From: JAAEPI01 sp965212145
GTDB taxonomy: Bacteria > Bacteroidota > Bacteroidia > Cytophagales > Cyclobacteriaceae
Length of the DNA stretch: 64,000 bases
Reading direction: 5' to 3'
NCBI GenBank assembly: GCA_965212145.1
Contig: CBDBUY010000001.1
Coordinates: 124,001-188,000, forward strand
Under the pieces are notes generated by a model. That model was not told where the DNA came from. It saw only the letters and a list, made by a program, of their open reading frames with translations, and did no database searches. The translations under genes were made by a program, and so were the position numbers. Within the stretch, counting starts at the first letter, position 1. Each line of letters opens with the position of its first letter. Positions 26,662 through 35,325 of this stretch are shown piece after piece.

Positions 26662-27258
26662 TTAATGGTACCCCATATGTTCCGCGTATCCGGTTAATTT
26701 TTCTTTTAAAAGATTTCTGGCTCTGTGCAATCTTGATCTTACAGTACCGATTGGAATGTCTAAAATCTTAGCCATCTCTTCATAGGTAAATCCTTCCAAA
26801 TCACACAGGATAATCACTGTTCGGAAATCAATAGGTAGAGTATTGAGCGCAATCGTCACCTCATCACCCATCATATCTTTCACCGTCTCCACTCTCATAT
26901 CGACCGTGTGATTGGCCTGCGCATCATCTGAATTATAGTAGTTCTCTACTTCTTGATAATCAACTTTGCCTGGCTGCTTGCTTTTTTTCCTAAAATCGTT
27001 GATGAAGCTGTTCTTCAGAATCCTATACAACCAAGCCTTAGCATTTGTACCTTGTTGGAAAGACTTGATGAATCTGTAAGACTTCATGAACGTCTCCTGT
27101 ACCAAATCCTTCGCCTCATCCTCGTCATAGGTCAGACGATAAGCGAAATTGTACATCGCGTCAAGGTGTGGCATGAATTCCCTTTCGAAAATATTTACTC
27201 GTTCCTTGTCAGAGTAGTCGTATCTAGTAGGTCGGGCTTGTGCATTTGTTACTTCCAT
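26662..27258 (-). CDS. ECF-type RNA polymerase sigma factor
   Basis: 198 residues from ATG 27258 (MEVTNAQARPTRYDYSD). Region 2 is visible as MYNFAYRLTYDEDEAKDLVQ with AWLYRILKNSFINDFRKK, and region 4 as FRTVIILCDLEGFTYEEMA, IPIGTVRSRLHRARNLL. The frame continues upstream to 27363, but the extra residues do not look like sigma sequence, and a promoter-like element lies inside them. Co-transcribed with a small zinc-binding putative anti-sigma gene. Confidence 0.92.
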   Translation of the reverse strand: MEVTNAQARPTRYDYSDKERVNIFEREFMPHLDAMYNFAYRLTYDEDEAKDLVQETFMKSYRFIKSFQQGTNAKAWLYRILKNSFINDFRKKSKQPGKVDYQEVENYYNSDDAQANHTVDMRVETVKDMMGDEVTIALNTLPIDFRTVIILCDLEGFTYEEMAKILDIPIGTVRSRLHRARNLLKEKLTGYAEHMGYH

Positions 27259-27297
27259 GTCGCGTTTTGATTTCGTGTAGGTACATCTAATACGTAA

Positions 27298-27329
27298 CGA
27301 AGATAAACAAGGTTTTCTTTTTGTCCAAC
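27298..27329 (-). promoter_or_regulatory. Candidate promoter of the ECF sigma gene
   Basis: On the minus strand GTTGG, a 19-base spacer, then TATCTTCG (one mismatch to TAnnTTTG). It lies about 40 bases before ATG 27258. Confidence 0.4.
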
Positions 27330-27399
27330 TTTTTATAAATAATAATTGAACAAAATGAATCAACCGATTGCTTTGTCTTCGGCGAGATATATACGTGAA

Positions 27400-27915
27400 C
27401 TAGCGCAGGTCCAGATTTTCTGGATAAGGAATAATCGATTCAATTAAAAGCTCCACTCCGCTTTGTGATAGTAGAGAAAGGGTAATTATGATACTTCCAA
27501 TGATCAATGCCACACCGAGATTGTTTTCTTGAATTTCCTTGAATTCATCAATTTCTGTGAGCTTGGCGTATAAAAAAGTGCTGAGGAGTCCAATAAATAT
27601 GGCAACCGCATACGCAATCGCAATATAGATAGCCCCAGTACCAATAAAACGGAGCGCAAGCATGAAGTCTGAGGACTCTTTTTCTAATAATCGAAAAGAC
27701 GACACCAATGGCTGAAGGACGCTGCTTACCATGATCCCTACAGAAATGATAATGGCAGCAGTGAAAATACTGTAGGCGAGGTTGAACTCATTCACACCAT
27801 AATATTTCTTCCCAACCCACTGCACAATCTTGAAGGTCAATGCAAGGATGAAAATACCAATAGAAATCGCTGAAAAGATTTCAATCAGCCCGAGAATGGC
27901 AATGTCACGATTCAT
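27400..27915 (-). CDS. DUF350-like membrane protein
   Basis: 171 residues with four hydrophobic helices (about 8-30, 45-70, 88-113, 132-152). NLAYSIFTAAIIISVGIMVSSVL and the matching NNLGVALIIGSIIITLSLL form two repeats of the DUF350 (YjfL) pattern. The family is a small membrane protein of unknown function often encoded beside periplasmic or membrane enzymes. The start overlaps the transglutaminase-like gene by 11 bases, so it closes that operon. Confidence 0.75.
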   Translation of the reverse strand: MNRDIAILGLIEIFSAISIGIFILALTFKIVQWVGKKYYGVNEFNLAYSIFTAAIIISVGIMVSSVLQPLVSSFRLLEKESSDFMLALRFIGTGAIYIAIAYAVAIFIGLLSTFLYAKLTEIDEFKEIQENNLGVALIIGSIIITLSLLSQSGVELLIESIIPYPENLDLR

Positions 27916-28720
27916 TTACTAAAGCAATTTTCCAGTAATCAATATTGTTCACGTCAGGCGGCAACATACCGATCGACCATCCAGTGGCCGTGGTTTCCCA
28001 AAAGTAATATTTCCGTCCACCAAAATTCAGATGATCTCCTTGTGCTGGGACATTCAACGCCAACATCGCATGAGTATATTCATCACTCACTACGATCATT
28101 GGTTCGTATTCTAATTTGGTCAACAAGACATAAAGCAACACCGCTCTCGTATCACAATCCCCATGATGATCATGGGCAAATTCATATGGGCTGACAATCC
28201 CATAAGGGATATTTCCAATGCATGGTTGCCCTTCCCGAGGAATCTCATCGCAATCCACAGGTACGACATAACTATACGGTATGTCTTGTACAAATGACAC
28301 CACGAGCCGAGCTAAATCCAGCCGAGAATAGGACAACTTCCTGGCAGTCAAAAAAAGAGAATCGGCTAGAAAATCCAACTGATCATTGGTCTGACTGACC
28401 AGGTCGTCATAAATGCCTCCCCAAAAGTTCTCGGAGGTTCCTGGTCGTAATTCGGCCAATCTCACTTGCTCATTTTCTCTGCTTATTTCATATCTGGAAT
28501 CGTAAACAAGGCAGTGATTATTCGCCTGCTCCTGAAAGCCCCAGAATCGCTGATGTCTTCGGACGTTCGTGTTTGGAATGTCCTCGGAATATTCAGTGCA
28601 ATCAGGTTCATAAGCGGCAGGCGGTGGATTGATTAATACCTCATCGACGAGGTTCATGACCCGATTGATGATAGCTACAAGTACAAGGAAAATAACCACC
28701 GACCTCAGGCACCCTTTCAT
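27905..28720 (-). CDS. Membrane-anchored transglutaminase-like cysteine protease
   Basis: 271 residues from ATG 28720. A single N-terminal hydrophobic anchor (SVVIFLVLVAIINRVMN) is followed by a soluble domain that probably lies in the periplasm. The C-terminal part has a transglutaminase/papain-like triad: HHGDCDTRAVLLYVLL (Cys about 189), EYTHAMLALNV (His about 217) and YFWETTATG (Glu/Asp position about 242). Such domains cleave or cross-link peptides. TTG 28738 would overlap the upstream stop and is an alternative start. Follows a barrel-like gene and precedes DUF350. Confidence 0.75.
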   Translation of the reverse strand: MKGCLRSVVIFLVLVAIINRVMNLVDEVLINPPPAAYEPDCTEYSEDIPNTNVRRHQRFWGFQEQANNHCLVYDSRYEISRENEQVRLAELRPGTSENFWGGIYDDLVSQTNDQLDFLADSLFLTARKLSYSRLDLARLVVSFVQDIPYSYVVPVDCDEIPREGQPCIGNIPYGIVSPYEFAHDHHGDCDTRAVLLYVLLTKLEYEPMIVVSDEYTHAMLALNVPAQGDHLNFGGRKYYFWETTATGWSIGMLPPDVNNIDYWKIALVNES

Positions 28721-28734
28721 ACCAACAAATGAAA

Positions 28735-29511
28735 TCAATTTAATTGAACCGCCAGCACGACGGCTCCTCCTCCAATGGTAACTTTATTCCACCGCGCATA
28801 AGACCCTAAATAAACGGACTGTTCATCATTTAAATCCCACTGATTCTCGAAATCCACAAGTCCCATGTCCCCAAAACTGCCCCATGCCCTAATCGCCAAG
28901 TAGATTCTTCGAACTTTCGCTGACATCTCAAATGTAAGCTGCGGCATGTAACGTCTGGTCATGGACGACACTTCAGCCTGATCGGAAATCTCGTTTTCGG
29001 ATAAGATATTTCCATCCATGTCTCGGGTATAAATGATTACGCTTTCCTTTAATTCCGACGCGATCAGAAATGAACTAGTAACGCCAATTCCCACCCCCAA
29101 GTGAAACGTATGGTCTAAAACGAACGGGTGTATGTTGAATTTTATTAAAACCGGCAAGTGCATATATTGATTTCGCCAGTCAGAAAACACCCTGTCTCCA
29201 TTTGGCGCAAACCCCTTTTCTGAATGAAGGTGATTTGTAAGAAGAAATGAGAAGAGGACTGATGTGTGTGCCTTAAAGGCCAAGGCATTGAACGACATAG
29301 AATCCCTTCGAAGAAGAGATCGTTTTGGAAAGCCATATTCCAAATCAAGCACTGGTCCAAGGCTGACATTGGGCACACCACCATAGAAATAGTCAGAGTC
29401 TTTGCCGAAGTTTATGTAATGAGAGTTCCTGGACATACCAACTCGAATGTCCAATTGTGCTATTGCACAATAGGAGCATATGAACATCGATATATAGCCA
29501 ATAATTCTCAT
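28735..29511 (-). CDS. Probable outer-membrane beta-barrel protein
   Basis: About 258 residues. A signal peptide (IIGYISMFICSYCAIAQ) is followed by alternating strands rich in aromatic residues (YFYGGVPNVSLGPVLDLEYGF, HVLFSFL-like, FHLGVGIGVTSSFL, RRIYLAIRAWGSFGDMG) that fit a porin-like or PorT-like barrel. ATG 29511 overlaps the CHAT gene stop (ATGA), which makes it the likely start over an upstream Met at 29538. Function unknown; likely an outer-membrane partner of the CHAT cluster. Confidence 0.7.
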   Translation of the reverse strand: MRIIGYISMFICSYCAIAQLDIRVGMSRNSHYINFGKDSDYFYGGVPNVSLGPVLDLEYGFPKRSLLRRDSMSFNALAFKAHTSVLFSFLLTNHLHSEKGFAPNGDRVFSDWRNQYMHLPVLIKFNIHPFVLDHTFHLGVGIGVTSSFLIASELKESVIIYTRDMDGNILSENEISDQAEVSSMTRRYMPQLTFEMSAKVRRIYLAIRAWGSFGDMGLVDFENQWDLNDEQSVYLGSYARWNKVTIGGGAVVLAVQLN

Positions 29512-31934
29512 ATCCCAATTAAGACAAAAGATGCCCAATAAAACGGGTGGTCGTGGGTTTCACGAACCCTTTTCTGGGCTAGCGCAAAAGCCTCGTGAAT
29601 GGCGTTCCCAGAAAGCCAATGGGTATAAAATTGTGTCATCAACGTCTGAGTGACCCGGTCATCTACCTTCCACAACGACATAAGCACATACCTTGCGCCC
29701 GCCACGGAAAAACCTCGCTGCAAACCATAAACTCCTTCACCGTTCCTGACTTCCCCAAGGCCTGTTTCACATGCGGATAGAGCCACCAGTAAGGTAGAAT
29801 CCAACTTTAGGTTTGTGGCTTCATAGGCCGTAAGGACACCATCGTCATGGGCATCAACTCCAAGACGGTCTACTCCTGACAGGAGCAGCCCAGATCTTAT
29901 CATGGAATTCACACCGTCCCAATTGTTCTCGGGTAGGAAAAACCCATGTGTGGCAATGTGTAAAATCGTTGGATTCGTCTCTTTTTTCAAGTTGGACTCA
30001 CTGGCTTCCGAACCAAAATGAGGAGACACGCGCCATCCATGCTCCAGGAGTAGTTGGCTTATATCCAAAACCTCTTTTTCCGTTCCGGGAAGGTCAATAA
30101 ATAACTGATCCTTGAAATCTTTGAAAGTGGTTCCTGTAAAGGTTCGTAGAGCCAGTTGCTCATTTAACATAGCCAATGTGTCCTTGTTATTTTTTATGAG
30201 ATAATCAGGCCGACCCATAAGTACCGCCCGTTTATCATTTGACGACACCTCCATTGAAACAATATCCTTGGTATTGGTCACCAGCATCACGTCCATTTCG
30301 TCCAGCACGTAAGACCCTGCTTCAGGGTTTTTTAGACCCAGAAGGCTGATTTGAGTTAAGGCACCATCCGCCGATAGAAACATCTTTTTTGCCTGACCGA
30401 CAGATTCGGAAATGGGTCTCCAGTACCGATTGTAGGATTCATTATCACTCAATTTATAGCGTATGGAATTCCGGTATAGGTTTAAGGCTGTTCCTTCCAG
30501 GCTGTTGCCATCATTTATTATCGTGTGCTCGGGAAAAAGTGAGTCGTTTCTCAATGTTAGCACCAAGTAGCGATGATTTTCTCCAAAGGAGAATTTCCCT
30601 GTAGGCCCATCTCCCAGGCGAAAATCAGTTACCCGAATGATTTCAACTGCAACTTCTTCTTTGGCCAGCCTTGCCACGACATCACGCCAATTCACCGATT
30701 CTCTGATATCATCCAGAAAATTACTCCGCTGGGTTATCTCTTTTTCCAAGTCATAAATGCCCTGTTCTGTATCTTCAATCATGTGAAGTCTTGGCCTTTT
30801 CTGAAAATACAAGGAGGACAAGAATGCCTTTTGATTTTCCCATTCATCAACGAGGCGTATCAACCGATCATCGTCTCCGTTTAATATCTTTTCTTTCAGC
30901 TTACTGATCTGATTGAGAAGAATAGCCTTACCAAACAACTGATTATCGTAAACCGCCCTGAACATCTCATTACACAATTCGTGATGGTTATTTTGGATTG
31001 CAAAAGCATTGAATAAATCGAAATCTGATTTTAACTGGGAATAAAACACCTCCCGTTCATACTCGCTGAGAGCGGCAAAATTCCTGTGTACATATATCTT
31101 GTACGCTTCATTAAGCCTCATGAATGCCCTCAACGCCGCTTCAATGTCGTTTCTGGACCAATTCAGCAACGCCCGTGTCCGTCCTACTTGAAAGTCGATC
31201 TGTTTGTTCTTCAGGACGGTAGCAAAAGCCTCCGCTCGCCTTAAATTAATTTCCGCCAGGTCATAATCCCCCAAATGCAGGTAATACCTAGCCCGCATCT
31301 CAAAGACCAGGGGCACATTCATTTTGGAATTAAAGTCCATCACAGAAGCACCCCCAGCCGATAGCTTATGCACATATTTACTAGCCGTTTTGAGGTCGTC
31401 CTCAGCCAGCGCAACTTCGAACCTCAATCGATATACGGGCTTTAGAAAGGTCTCATACTCTACTAAACCTGAAAAGGATCGGTGAATCAGTTTTTCGGCT
31501 CGGTTCAGAAGGACTTTGGCGGATTGAAGATTGTTTTGCTTCCACCTAACCTCAGCCAGGCCCGTTAATGGCACTGCCCTGAAAATACTTCTCTTAGGTA
31601 AATATTGATCCAAATATTCCTGCGCGGTTTCAAAATAAAATTCTGCCTTATTGAGATTGTTGGTGAGTAAATAAATCCGACCAAGGCGATTAAGTGGTGT
31701 GAAAATGGTTTCACTTAACACAGATATACGAATGGAATTATCCTGTTTACATTCTTCTATTCGTTTTTCAGCAGCCAGGTATTTCCTTTCTGCTTTTGCT
31801 AAATCACCCATCTGAATGGCGGTATCCCCGGACATGACTTCCGCCAACAGGCTCATTTTGGCCGTCTTGGTCCATTCCTGCCCAAAAAGGTCTGAAAACG
31901 TAAAAATCAGCCATATGACCACAATACTTTTCAT
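29508..31934 (-). CDS. Exported TPR-CHAT domain protein (caspase-like protease)
   Basis: 808 residues from ATG 31934. A signal peptide (SIVVIWLIFTFSDLFGQ) is followed by helical TPR-like repeats (about 25-370) and a C-terminal CHAT domain (about 430-808). The caspase-like dyad is visible: ILHIATHGFFLPE (His about 663) and ALSACETGLGEVRNGEGVYG (Cys about 722), followed by GARYVLMSLWKVDD. CHAT proteins are peptidases with roles from gasdermin activation to CRISPR-linked proteolysis; this one is predicted outside the cytoplasm, so a classical cytosolic defence role is less likely. The ATG overlaps the upstream stop (ATGA). Confidence 0.85.
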   Translation of the reverse strand: MKSIVVIWLIFTFSDLFGQEWTKTAKMSLLAEVMSGDTAIQMGDLAKAERKYLAAEKRIEECKQDNSIRISVLSETIFTPLNRLGRIYLLTNNLNKAEFYFETAQEYLDQYLPKRSIFRAVPLTGLAEVRWKQNNLQSAKVLLNRAEKLIHRSFSGLVEYETFLKPVYRLRFEVALAEDDLKTASKYVHKLSAGGASVMDFNSKMNVPLVFEMRARYYLHLGDYDLAEINLRRAEAFATVLKNKQIDFQVGRTRALLNWSRNDIEAALRAFMRLNEAYKIYVHRNFAALSEYEREVFYSQLKSDFDLFNAFAIQNNHHELCNEMFRAVYDNQLFGKAILLNQISKLKEKILNGDDDRLIRLVDEWENQKAFLSSLYFQKRPRLHMIEDTEQGIYDLEKEITQRSNFLDDIRESVNWRDVVARLAKEEVAVEIIRVTDFRLGDGPTGKFSFGENHRYLVLTLRNDSLFPEHTIINDGNSLEGTALNLYRNSIRYKLSDNESYNRYWRPISESVGQAKKMFLSADGALTQISLLGLKNPEAGSYVLDEMDVMLVTNTKDIVSMEVSSNDKRAVLMGRPDYLIKNNKDTLAMLNEQLALRTFTGTTFKDFKDQLFIDLPGTEKEVLDISQLLLEHGWRVSPHFGSEASESNLKKETNPTILHIATHGFFLPENNWDGVNSMIRSGLLLSGVDRLGVDAHDDGVLTAYEATNLKLDSTLLVALSACETGLGEVRNGEGVYGLQRGFSVAGARYVLMSLWKVDDRVTQTLMTQFYTHWLSGNAIHEAFALAQKRVRETHDHPFYWASFVLIGI

Positions 31935-32617
31935 CTTAGCCTGATTCCTAGTTTGAGGATAAACATTTGATATCGAAACTTGGGATAGATATCCCTGAGA
32001 AACATAGAGCCATTCCCAATGGGCCATTCATCCAGAATTTTTTCATCTACTTTACTTTGCCCTCCCTGCAAGGCAAAACCAAGCCGATAGCGATTGGCAT
32101 TTACTGAAATGCCAAAATAACTCCCAAGGTGAACAGGGCTCAAATAGCGCGAGATGTTTGCTTGATGGGTAGCCTCAAAACTGGTTCCTCTATTTCGGGT
32201 TTCATCCAGAATAGCTGCCGTCGTGAAATTCAGAAGAAAACCAAAGTCGTAAGAAATCACATTGAACTGGCTCACTCGAATCATCAGGGGTATACCCACA
32301 TAGATTATGTCCAGTTCACTATAAAAGTTCTCCACACTGTTCTCATAACCGGTCTGAAAAACCGACACCCCTGTCAACCCATTGGCTACTTTATTAATGG
32401 GTGTTTCAACATAAATATCTCCATGAAAAAAATGAAACCACCCTTTTTGTTGATAATCGTTATTGGTCACATAAACCTGGTGTCCCTTTCCAAAGATGTA
32501 AACCCCATCAATGAAAAAAGCGTTGGACGTACTCGTACCCAAGTTTAGATGCACTTTGGTCTGTCCATTTGATGGATAACTCAATAAAATGCATGCTATG
32601 ATGATAAATGGCTTCAC
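31931..32617 (-). CDS. Probable outer-membrane beta-barrel protein
   Basis: 228 residues from GTG 32617. A signal peptide (PFIIIACILLSYPSNGQ) is followed by amphipathic strands ending in FRYQMFILKLGIRLR, with an aromatic/charged alternation typical of small barrels. It is similar in size and placement to the protein at 28735-29511, but the two are not obvious paralogs by eye. First of five overlapping genes with the CHAT protein, and coupled to it through an ATGA overlap. Confidence 0.7.
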   Translation of the reverse strand: MKPFIIIACILLSYPSNGQTKVHLNLGTSTSNAFFIDGVYIFGKGHQVYVTNNDYQQKGWFHFFHGDIYVETPINKVANGLTGVSVFQTGYENSVENFYSELDIIYVGIPLMIRVSQFNVISYDFGFLLNFTTAAILDETRNRGTSFEATHQANISRYLSPVHLGSYFGISVNANRYRLGFALQGGQSKVDEKILDEWPIGNGSMFLRDIYPKFRYQMFILKLGIRLR

Positions 32618-32650
32618 ATCTCATAGCCAGAGCTTGGGCGAACAATGAAT

Positions 32651-33031
32651 TTACAAAAAAATCTCCTTAGTCACAAAGCACATCATGACATATTTCCCGA
32701 AATGAGTATGTCTGAAATCGTCTTCATATTTCAGTCCATATCCAAAAATCCGGTCCATGCTGGAGTGCCCTAGCAGAATAATTCCCGTAAGTTCAAGATT
32801 TGAGCTTGCCAAAAACCACCCCGTACATATGACCAGAGCAGCCAGTCCGCGATGATGAAAGAGGTTGTAAGTAAATGCTCCAATTCTTGGATTTACAGCA
32901 TACCCAAGCATACCAATGTCAGGAACGAGAATTAAAACTGGGTACCACCACCAGGTAAAGTCTGTCAAAGAGAAGAGATAAATGGAAAATCCGAAAAGTA
33001 GTATTTCTTCAGATTGAAGGAGACGTTTCAT
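32651..33031 (-). CDS. DUF4260-like small membrane protein
   Basis: 126 residues with three to four hydrophobic helices. FTWWWYPVLILVPDIGMLGY, FTYNLFHHRGLA and LGHSSMDRIFGYGLKY are the conserved segments I associate with the DUF4260 family. Function unknown. It begins 9 bases after the glycosyltransferase stop and ends 33 bases before the first gene of the CHAT cluster, so it may be on the same transcript. Confidence 0.75.
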   Translation of the reverse strand: MKRLLQSEEILLFGFSIYLFSLTDFTWWWYPVLILVPDIGMLGYAVNPRIGAFTYNLFHHRGLAALVICTGWFLASSNLELTGIILLGHSSMDRIFGYGLKYEDDFRHTHFGKYVMMCFVTKEIFL

Positions 33032-33040
33032 GACTACAAA

Positions 33041-34051
33041 CTAGATAAAAAACCAGAAATCATCTACGGGTCTTTTTTTCCAGGAATCCAGCACCGTTCT
33101 GATCTTTTTCTTTTCATCCGGGGATGCGACGACTATCAGAATTTGTGGATTTGTCAATTCGGCTATTGCCTCGGTTGATTGCATCCGTATGTCGTAAACT
33201 TCATGGCCAATCTTACGTTCATTGTCACACACCCAGTGGATGTCAGATTCAAACTTCTTCAGTTTTTTAACAAAGTCTTTCCCATTTCGACCTGCTCCCC
33301 ACACTACCAATGGTCGTGATCGATTACGATCCAGCTCGAAAAAATACCGAAGCTTCATATCGAAATATCGATTGTCTTTGTACTCTTCCCAGGTTCGGGA
33401 AATACGATTCGATCGATCCCGCCAATGATGGAGCACTTTATCAATGCCTATGACCTTCAGCTGATTCTTATAGAAACGAAAACAGAGGTCGTAATCCTCA
33501 GGATATACCTCCGGATTAAAGGCATCAACGACATCCAAGTCCTCCTTGTGCAAAATCCATGAATGAGATGGAATGACACACTCCTGATAAATCTGCTCGT
33601 AATGTGTGCTCGTCTTAGCTACCTCATTTAGCCACTGCTCGTATCGCCGAAACCCCCCTCCAACCTCTCCTTCATCCACAAAATGTTCAGTGCCTCCAGC
33701 AATCACATGTCCCTTGCCATATTTCTGCCATTCTTTGACCAGCACTTCGAGCTTATCATGAGGCATTTTATCATCTGAGTCCATGCGATTGATTAAGTCT
33801 CCTTTGGCAAACTGATACCCATATTTCAAGGTTGGAATCAATTTCGCGCGATCGCTGTGAAAAACTCTTACTCGTGAATCTCTGGCTGCATATTCTTCGA
33901 ATATTTCCGGAGTTTCGTCTGATGAATGGTCGTTGATCGCAATGAGTTCCCAGTTTTCATAGGTCTGAGCCAAAATGGAATCCAGGCAATCTCGCAAGTA
34001 AGGTGCCGTATTCTTGGCCGCCATGATGATGGAAACAAGTGGTCTCTCCAT
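33041..34051 (-). CDS. Family 2 glycosyltransferase with C-terminal Rossmann-like domain
   Basis: 336 residues. The GT-A domain begins VSIIMAAKNTAPYLRDCL and has ELIAINDHSSDET and the metal-binding DSDDKMP, so it transfers a sugar from a nucleotide donor. After about residue 240, RPLVVWGAGRNGKDFVKKL starts a nucleotide-binding-like domain (about 90 residues), a combination seen in several GT2 proteins. Acceptor unknown. It shares one base with the VOC gene stop (TAATG). Confidence 0.85.
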   Translation of the reverse strand: MERPLVSIIMAAKNTAPYLRDCLDSILAQTYENWELIAINDHSSDETPEIFEEYAARDSRVRVFHSDRAKLIPTLKYGYQFAKGDLINRMDSDDKMPHDKLEVLVKEWQKYGKGHVIAGGTEHFVDEGEVGGGFRRYEQWLNEVAKTSTHYEQIYQECVIPSHSWILHKEDLDVVDAFNPEVYPEDYDLCFRFYKNQLKVIGIDKVLHHWRDRSNRISRTWEEYKDNRYFDMKLRYFFELDRNRSRPLVVWGAGRNGKDFVKKLKKFESDIHWVCDNERKIGHEVYDIRMQSTEAIAELTNPQILIVVASPDEKKKIRTVLDSWKKRPVDDFWFFI

Positions 34052-34446
34052 TAAGCCTGGCTGATTTCAAAAAGATTTCCATCCGGATCTCGGAAGAAAC
34101 ATCGAATTTCAGCTCCCCAATCGTAAGGTGGTGTGATAAACTCTGCACCTCTCTCCTTCAGAACATCATAAGAGGACTGGCAATCTTTCACCCTGATCGT
34201 ATAGGCGTGATCCACATTTTCTTTGTCCGATGAAGGTTTAAAAGAAATATCAGGCTTGTCATCAGTGGGCCCACCTTCAGTTACTAAAAGAAACCAATTT
34301 CCGAGAAAAGAAAGAACGACAGAAGTGCCGCCATACTCACGGTAAAGCTCTGCTCCCAGAACATCCAAATAGAATTTTTTGGATGCTTCCATATTACTCA
34401 CCACAAGAATGTGAGTAAGCGCCATATCATCGGTGGGAAAAGTCAT
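34051..34446 (-). CDS. VOC family (glyoxalase/dioxygenase-like) protein
   Basis: 131 residues (or 124 from ATG 34425, MALTHILVVSNMEASKKFYL). A single vicinal-oxygen-chelate fold with LDVLGAELYREYGGTSVV in the first half and CFFRDPDGNLFEISQA at the end, where Glu in LFEI and His in LTHI are metal-ligand positions. Reaction unknown; relatives include glyoxalases, resistance proteins and isomerases. Divergent from amn. The first gene of the minus-strand run that leads into the CHAT cluster. Confidence 0.82.
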   Translation of the reverse strand: MTFPTDDMALTHILVVSNMEASKKFYLDVLGAELYREYGGTSVVLSFLGNWFLLVTEGGPTDDKPDISFKPSSDKENVDHAYTIRVKDCQSSYDVLKERGAEFITPPYDWGAEIRCFFRDPDGNLFEISQA

Positions 34447-34463
34447 GAGATAAAGTTAGTTGA

Positions 34464-34494
34464 TTTGAAAGAGCGAATCAGACGAGTACCTTTG
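34464..34494 (+). promoter_or_regulatory. Promoter of amn (perfect Bacteroidota consensus)
   Basis: TTTG at 34464-34467, exactly 19 bases, then TACCTTTG at 34487-34494. Both boxes match TTTG-N19-TAnnTTTG fully. The amn ATG starts 6 bases after the box, so transcription would begin at or within a few bases of the start codon. Confidence 0.75.
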
Positions 34495-34500
34495 CGCTTC

Positions 34501-35271
34501 ATGAAAACAAAAGAAGAAATTGTTGCCAATTGGCTCCCTCGCTACACGGGCATGGGGTTGGAAGAATTCGGTGAATACATTTTGCTGACCAATTTTGGGA
34601 ATTACGTGAAAATGTTCGCCAAATGGCATGATGTGCCGATTCGTGGAGAAGAAAAGACCATGCAGTGCGCAACTTCTGGGGAGATCACCATTATCAATTT
34701 CGGGATGGGATCGGCAAACGCTGCTACGATCATGGACCTACTCACGGCCATTGATCCGAAGGCCGCACTTTTTTTAGGCAAATGTGGAGGTCTGAAAAGG
34801 AAAAATAAGGTAGGTGATCTCATCTTGCCGATAGCAGCCATTCGAGGAGAAGGAACTTCCAATGATTATTTACCGAGAGAGGTCCCGGCTTTACCAGCCT
34901 TTGCCTTGCAAAAAGCAATCTCAACGACCATTCGTGAGCATGAATTCGATTATTGGACTGGAACCGTTTTTACCACCAACCGTCGCGTGTGGGAACACGA
35001 CGAAAAATTCAAAAAGCATTTGAATAAGGTTCGAGCCATGGCGATCGACATGGAGACTGCTACGTTATTCACGGTGGCCTTCAAAAATGAAATTCCGGTG
35101 GGTGCCCTCCTGCTGGTGTCTGACATCCCGATGATTCCTGAGGGCGTCAAAACCGATGAAAGCGACAAAAAGGTCACAGCGAATTTTGTAGATAATCACT
35201 TGAAAATCGGTATTGATTCTCTCAAGCAACTCATCAATCAAAGCCAGACGGTGAAGCACTTGAGGTTTTAA
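34501..35271 (+). CDS. amn: AMP nucleosidase (short form)
   Basis: Hydrolyses AMP to adenine and ribose 5-phosphate. 256 residues from ATG 34501 (MKTKEEIVANWLPRYTGM). The purine phosphorylase/nucleosidase fold shows INFGMGSANAATIMDLL, LFLGKCGGLKRKNKVGDLI and the active-site AIDMETATLFTVAF. E. coli Amn is almost twice as long; the short form is normal in Bacteroidota. The frame runs upstream to 34411, but a perfect promoter lies inside that extension, so 34501 is the start. Confidence 0.92.
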   Translation: MKTKEEIVANWLPRYTGMGLEEFGEYILLTNFGNYVKMFAKWHDVPIRGEEKTMQCATSGEITIINFGMGSANAATIMDLLTAIDPKAALFLGKCGGLKRKNKVGDLILPIAAIRGEGTSNDYLPREVPALPAFALQKAISTTIREHEFDYWTGTVFTTNRRVWEHDEKFKKHLNKVRAMAIDMETATLFTVAFKNEIPVGALLLVSDIPMIPEGVKTDESDKKVTANFVDNHLKIGIDSLKQLINQSQTVKHLRF

Positions 35272-35272
35272 A

Positions 35273-35301
35273 TCAAAAAAAGCCGAGCAATCATGCTCGG
35301 C
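35273..35301 (-). terminator. Rho-independent terminator of sod
   Basis: GCCGAGC-AATCAT-GCTCGGC, a perfect 7-bp stem, is followed on the minus strand by seven T. It lies 25 bases after the sod stop. On the plus strand it may also stop amn, though the T-run there is weak. Confidence 0.88.
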
Positions 35302-35325
35302 CTTCATCAAATTTCTACGAAAGTC

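Noticed and set aside
27259..27363. N-terminal extension of the ECF sigma factor
   Set aside because: Extra residues are basic and unlike sigma region 1/2. A promoter-like element lies inside them.
29508..31934. CHAT protein as a CRISPR-type or gasdermin-type defence protease
   Set aside because: It carries a signal peptide, and there is no gasdermin, cas or other defence gene next to it; its neighbours are predicted envelope proteins. Defence remains possible but unsupported.
34411..34500. Upstream extension of AMP nucleosidase
   Set aside because: A perfect promoter lies within it, and the extension overlaps the VOC gene start region.
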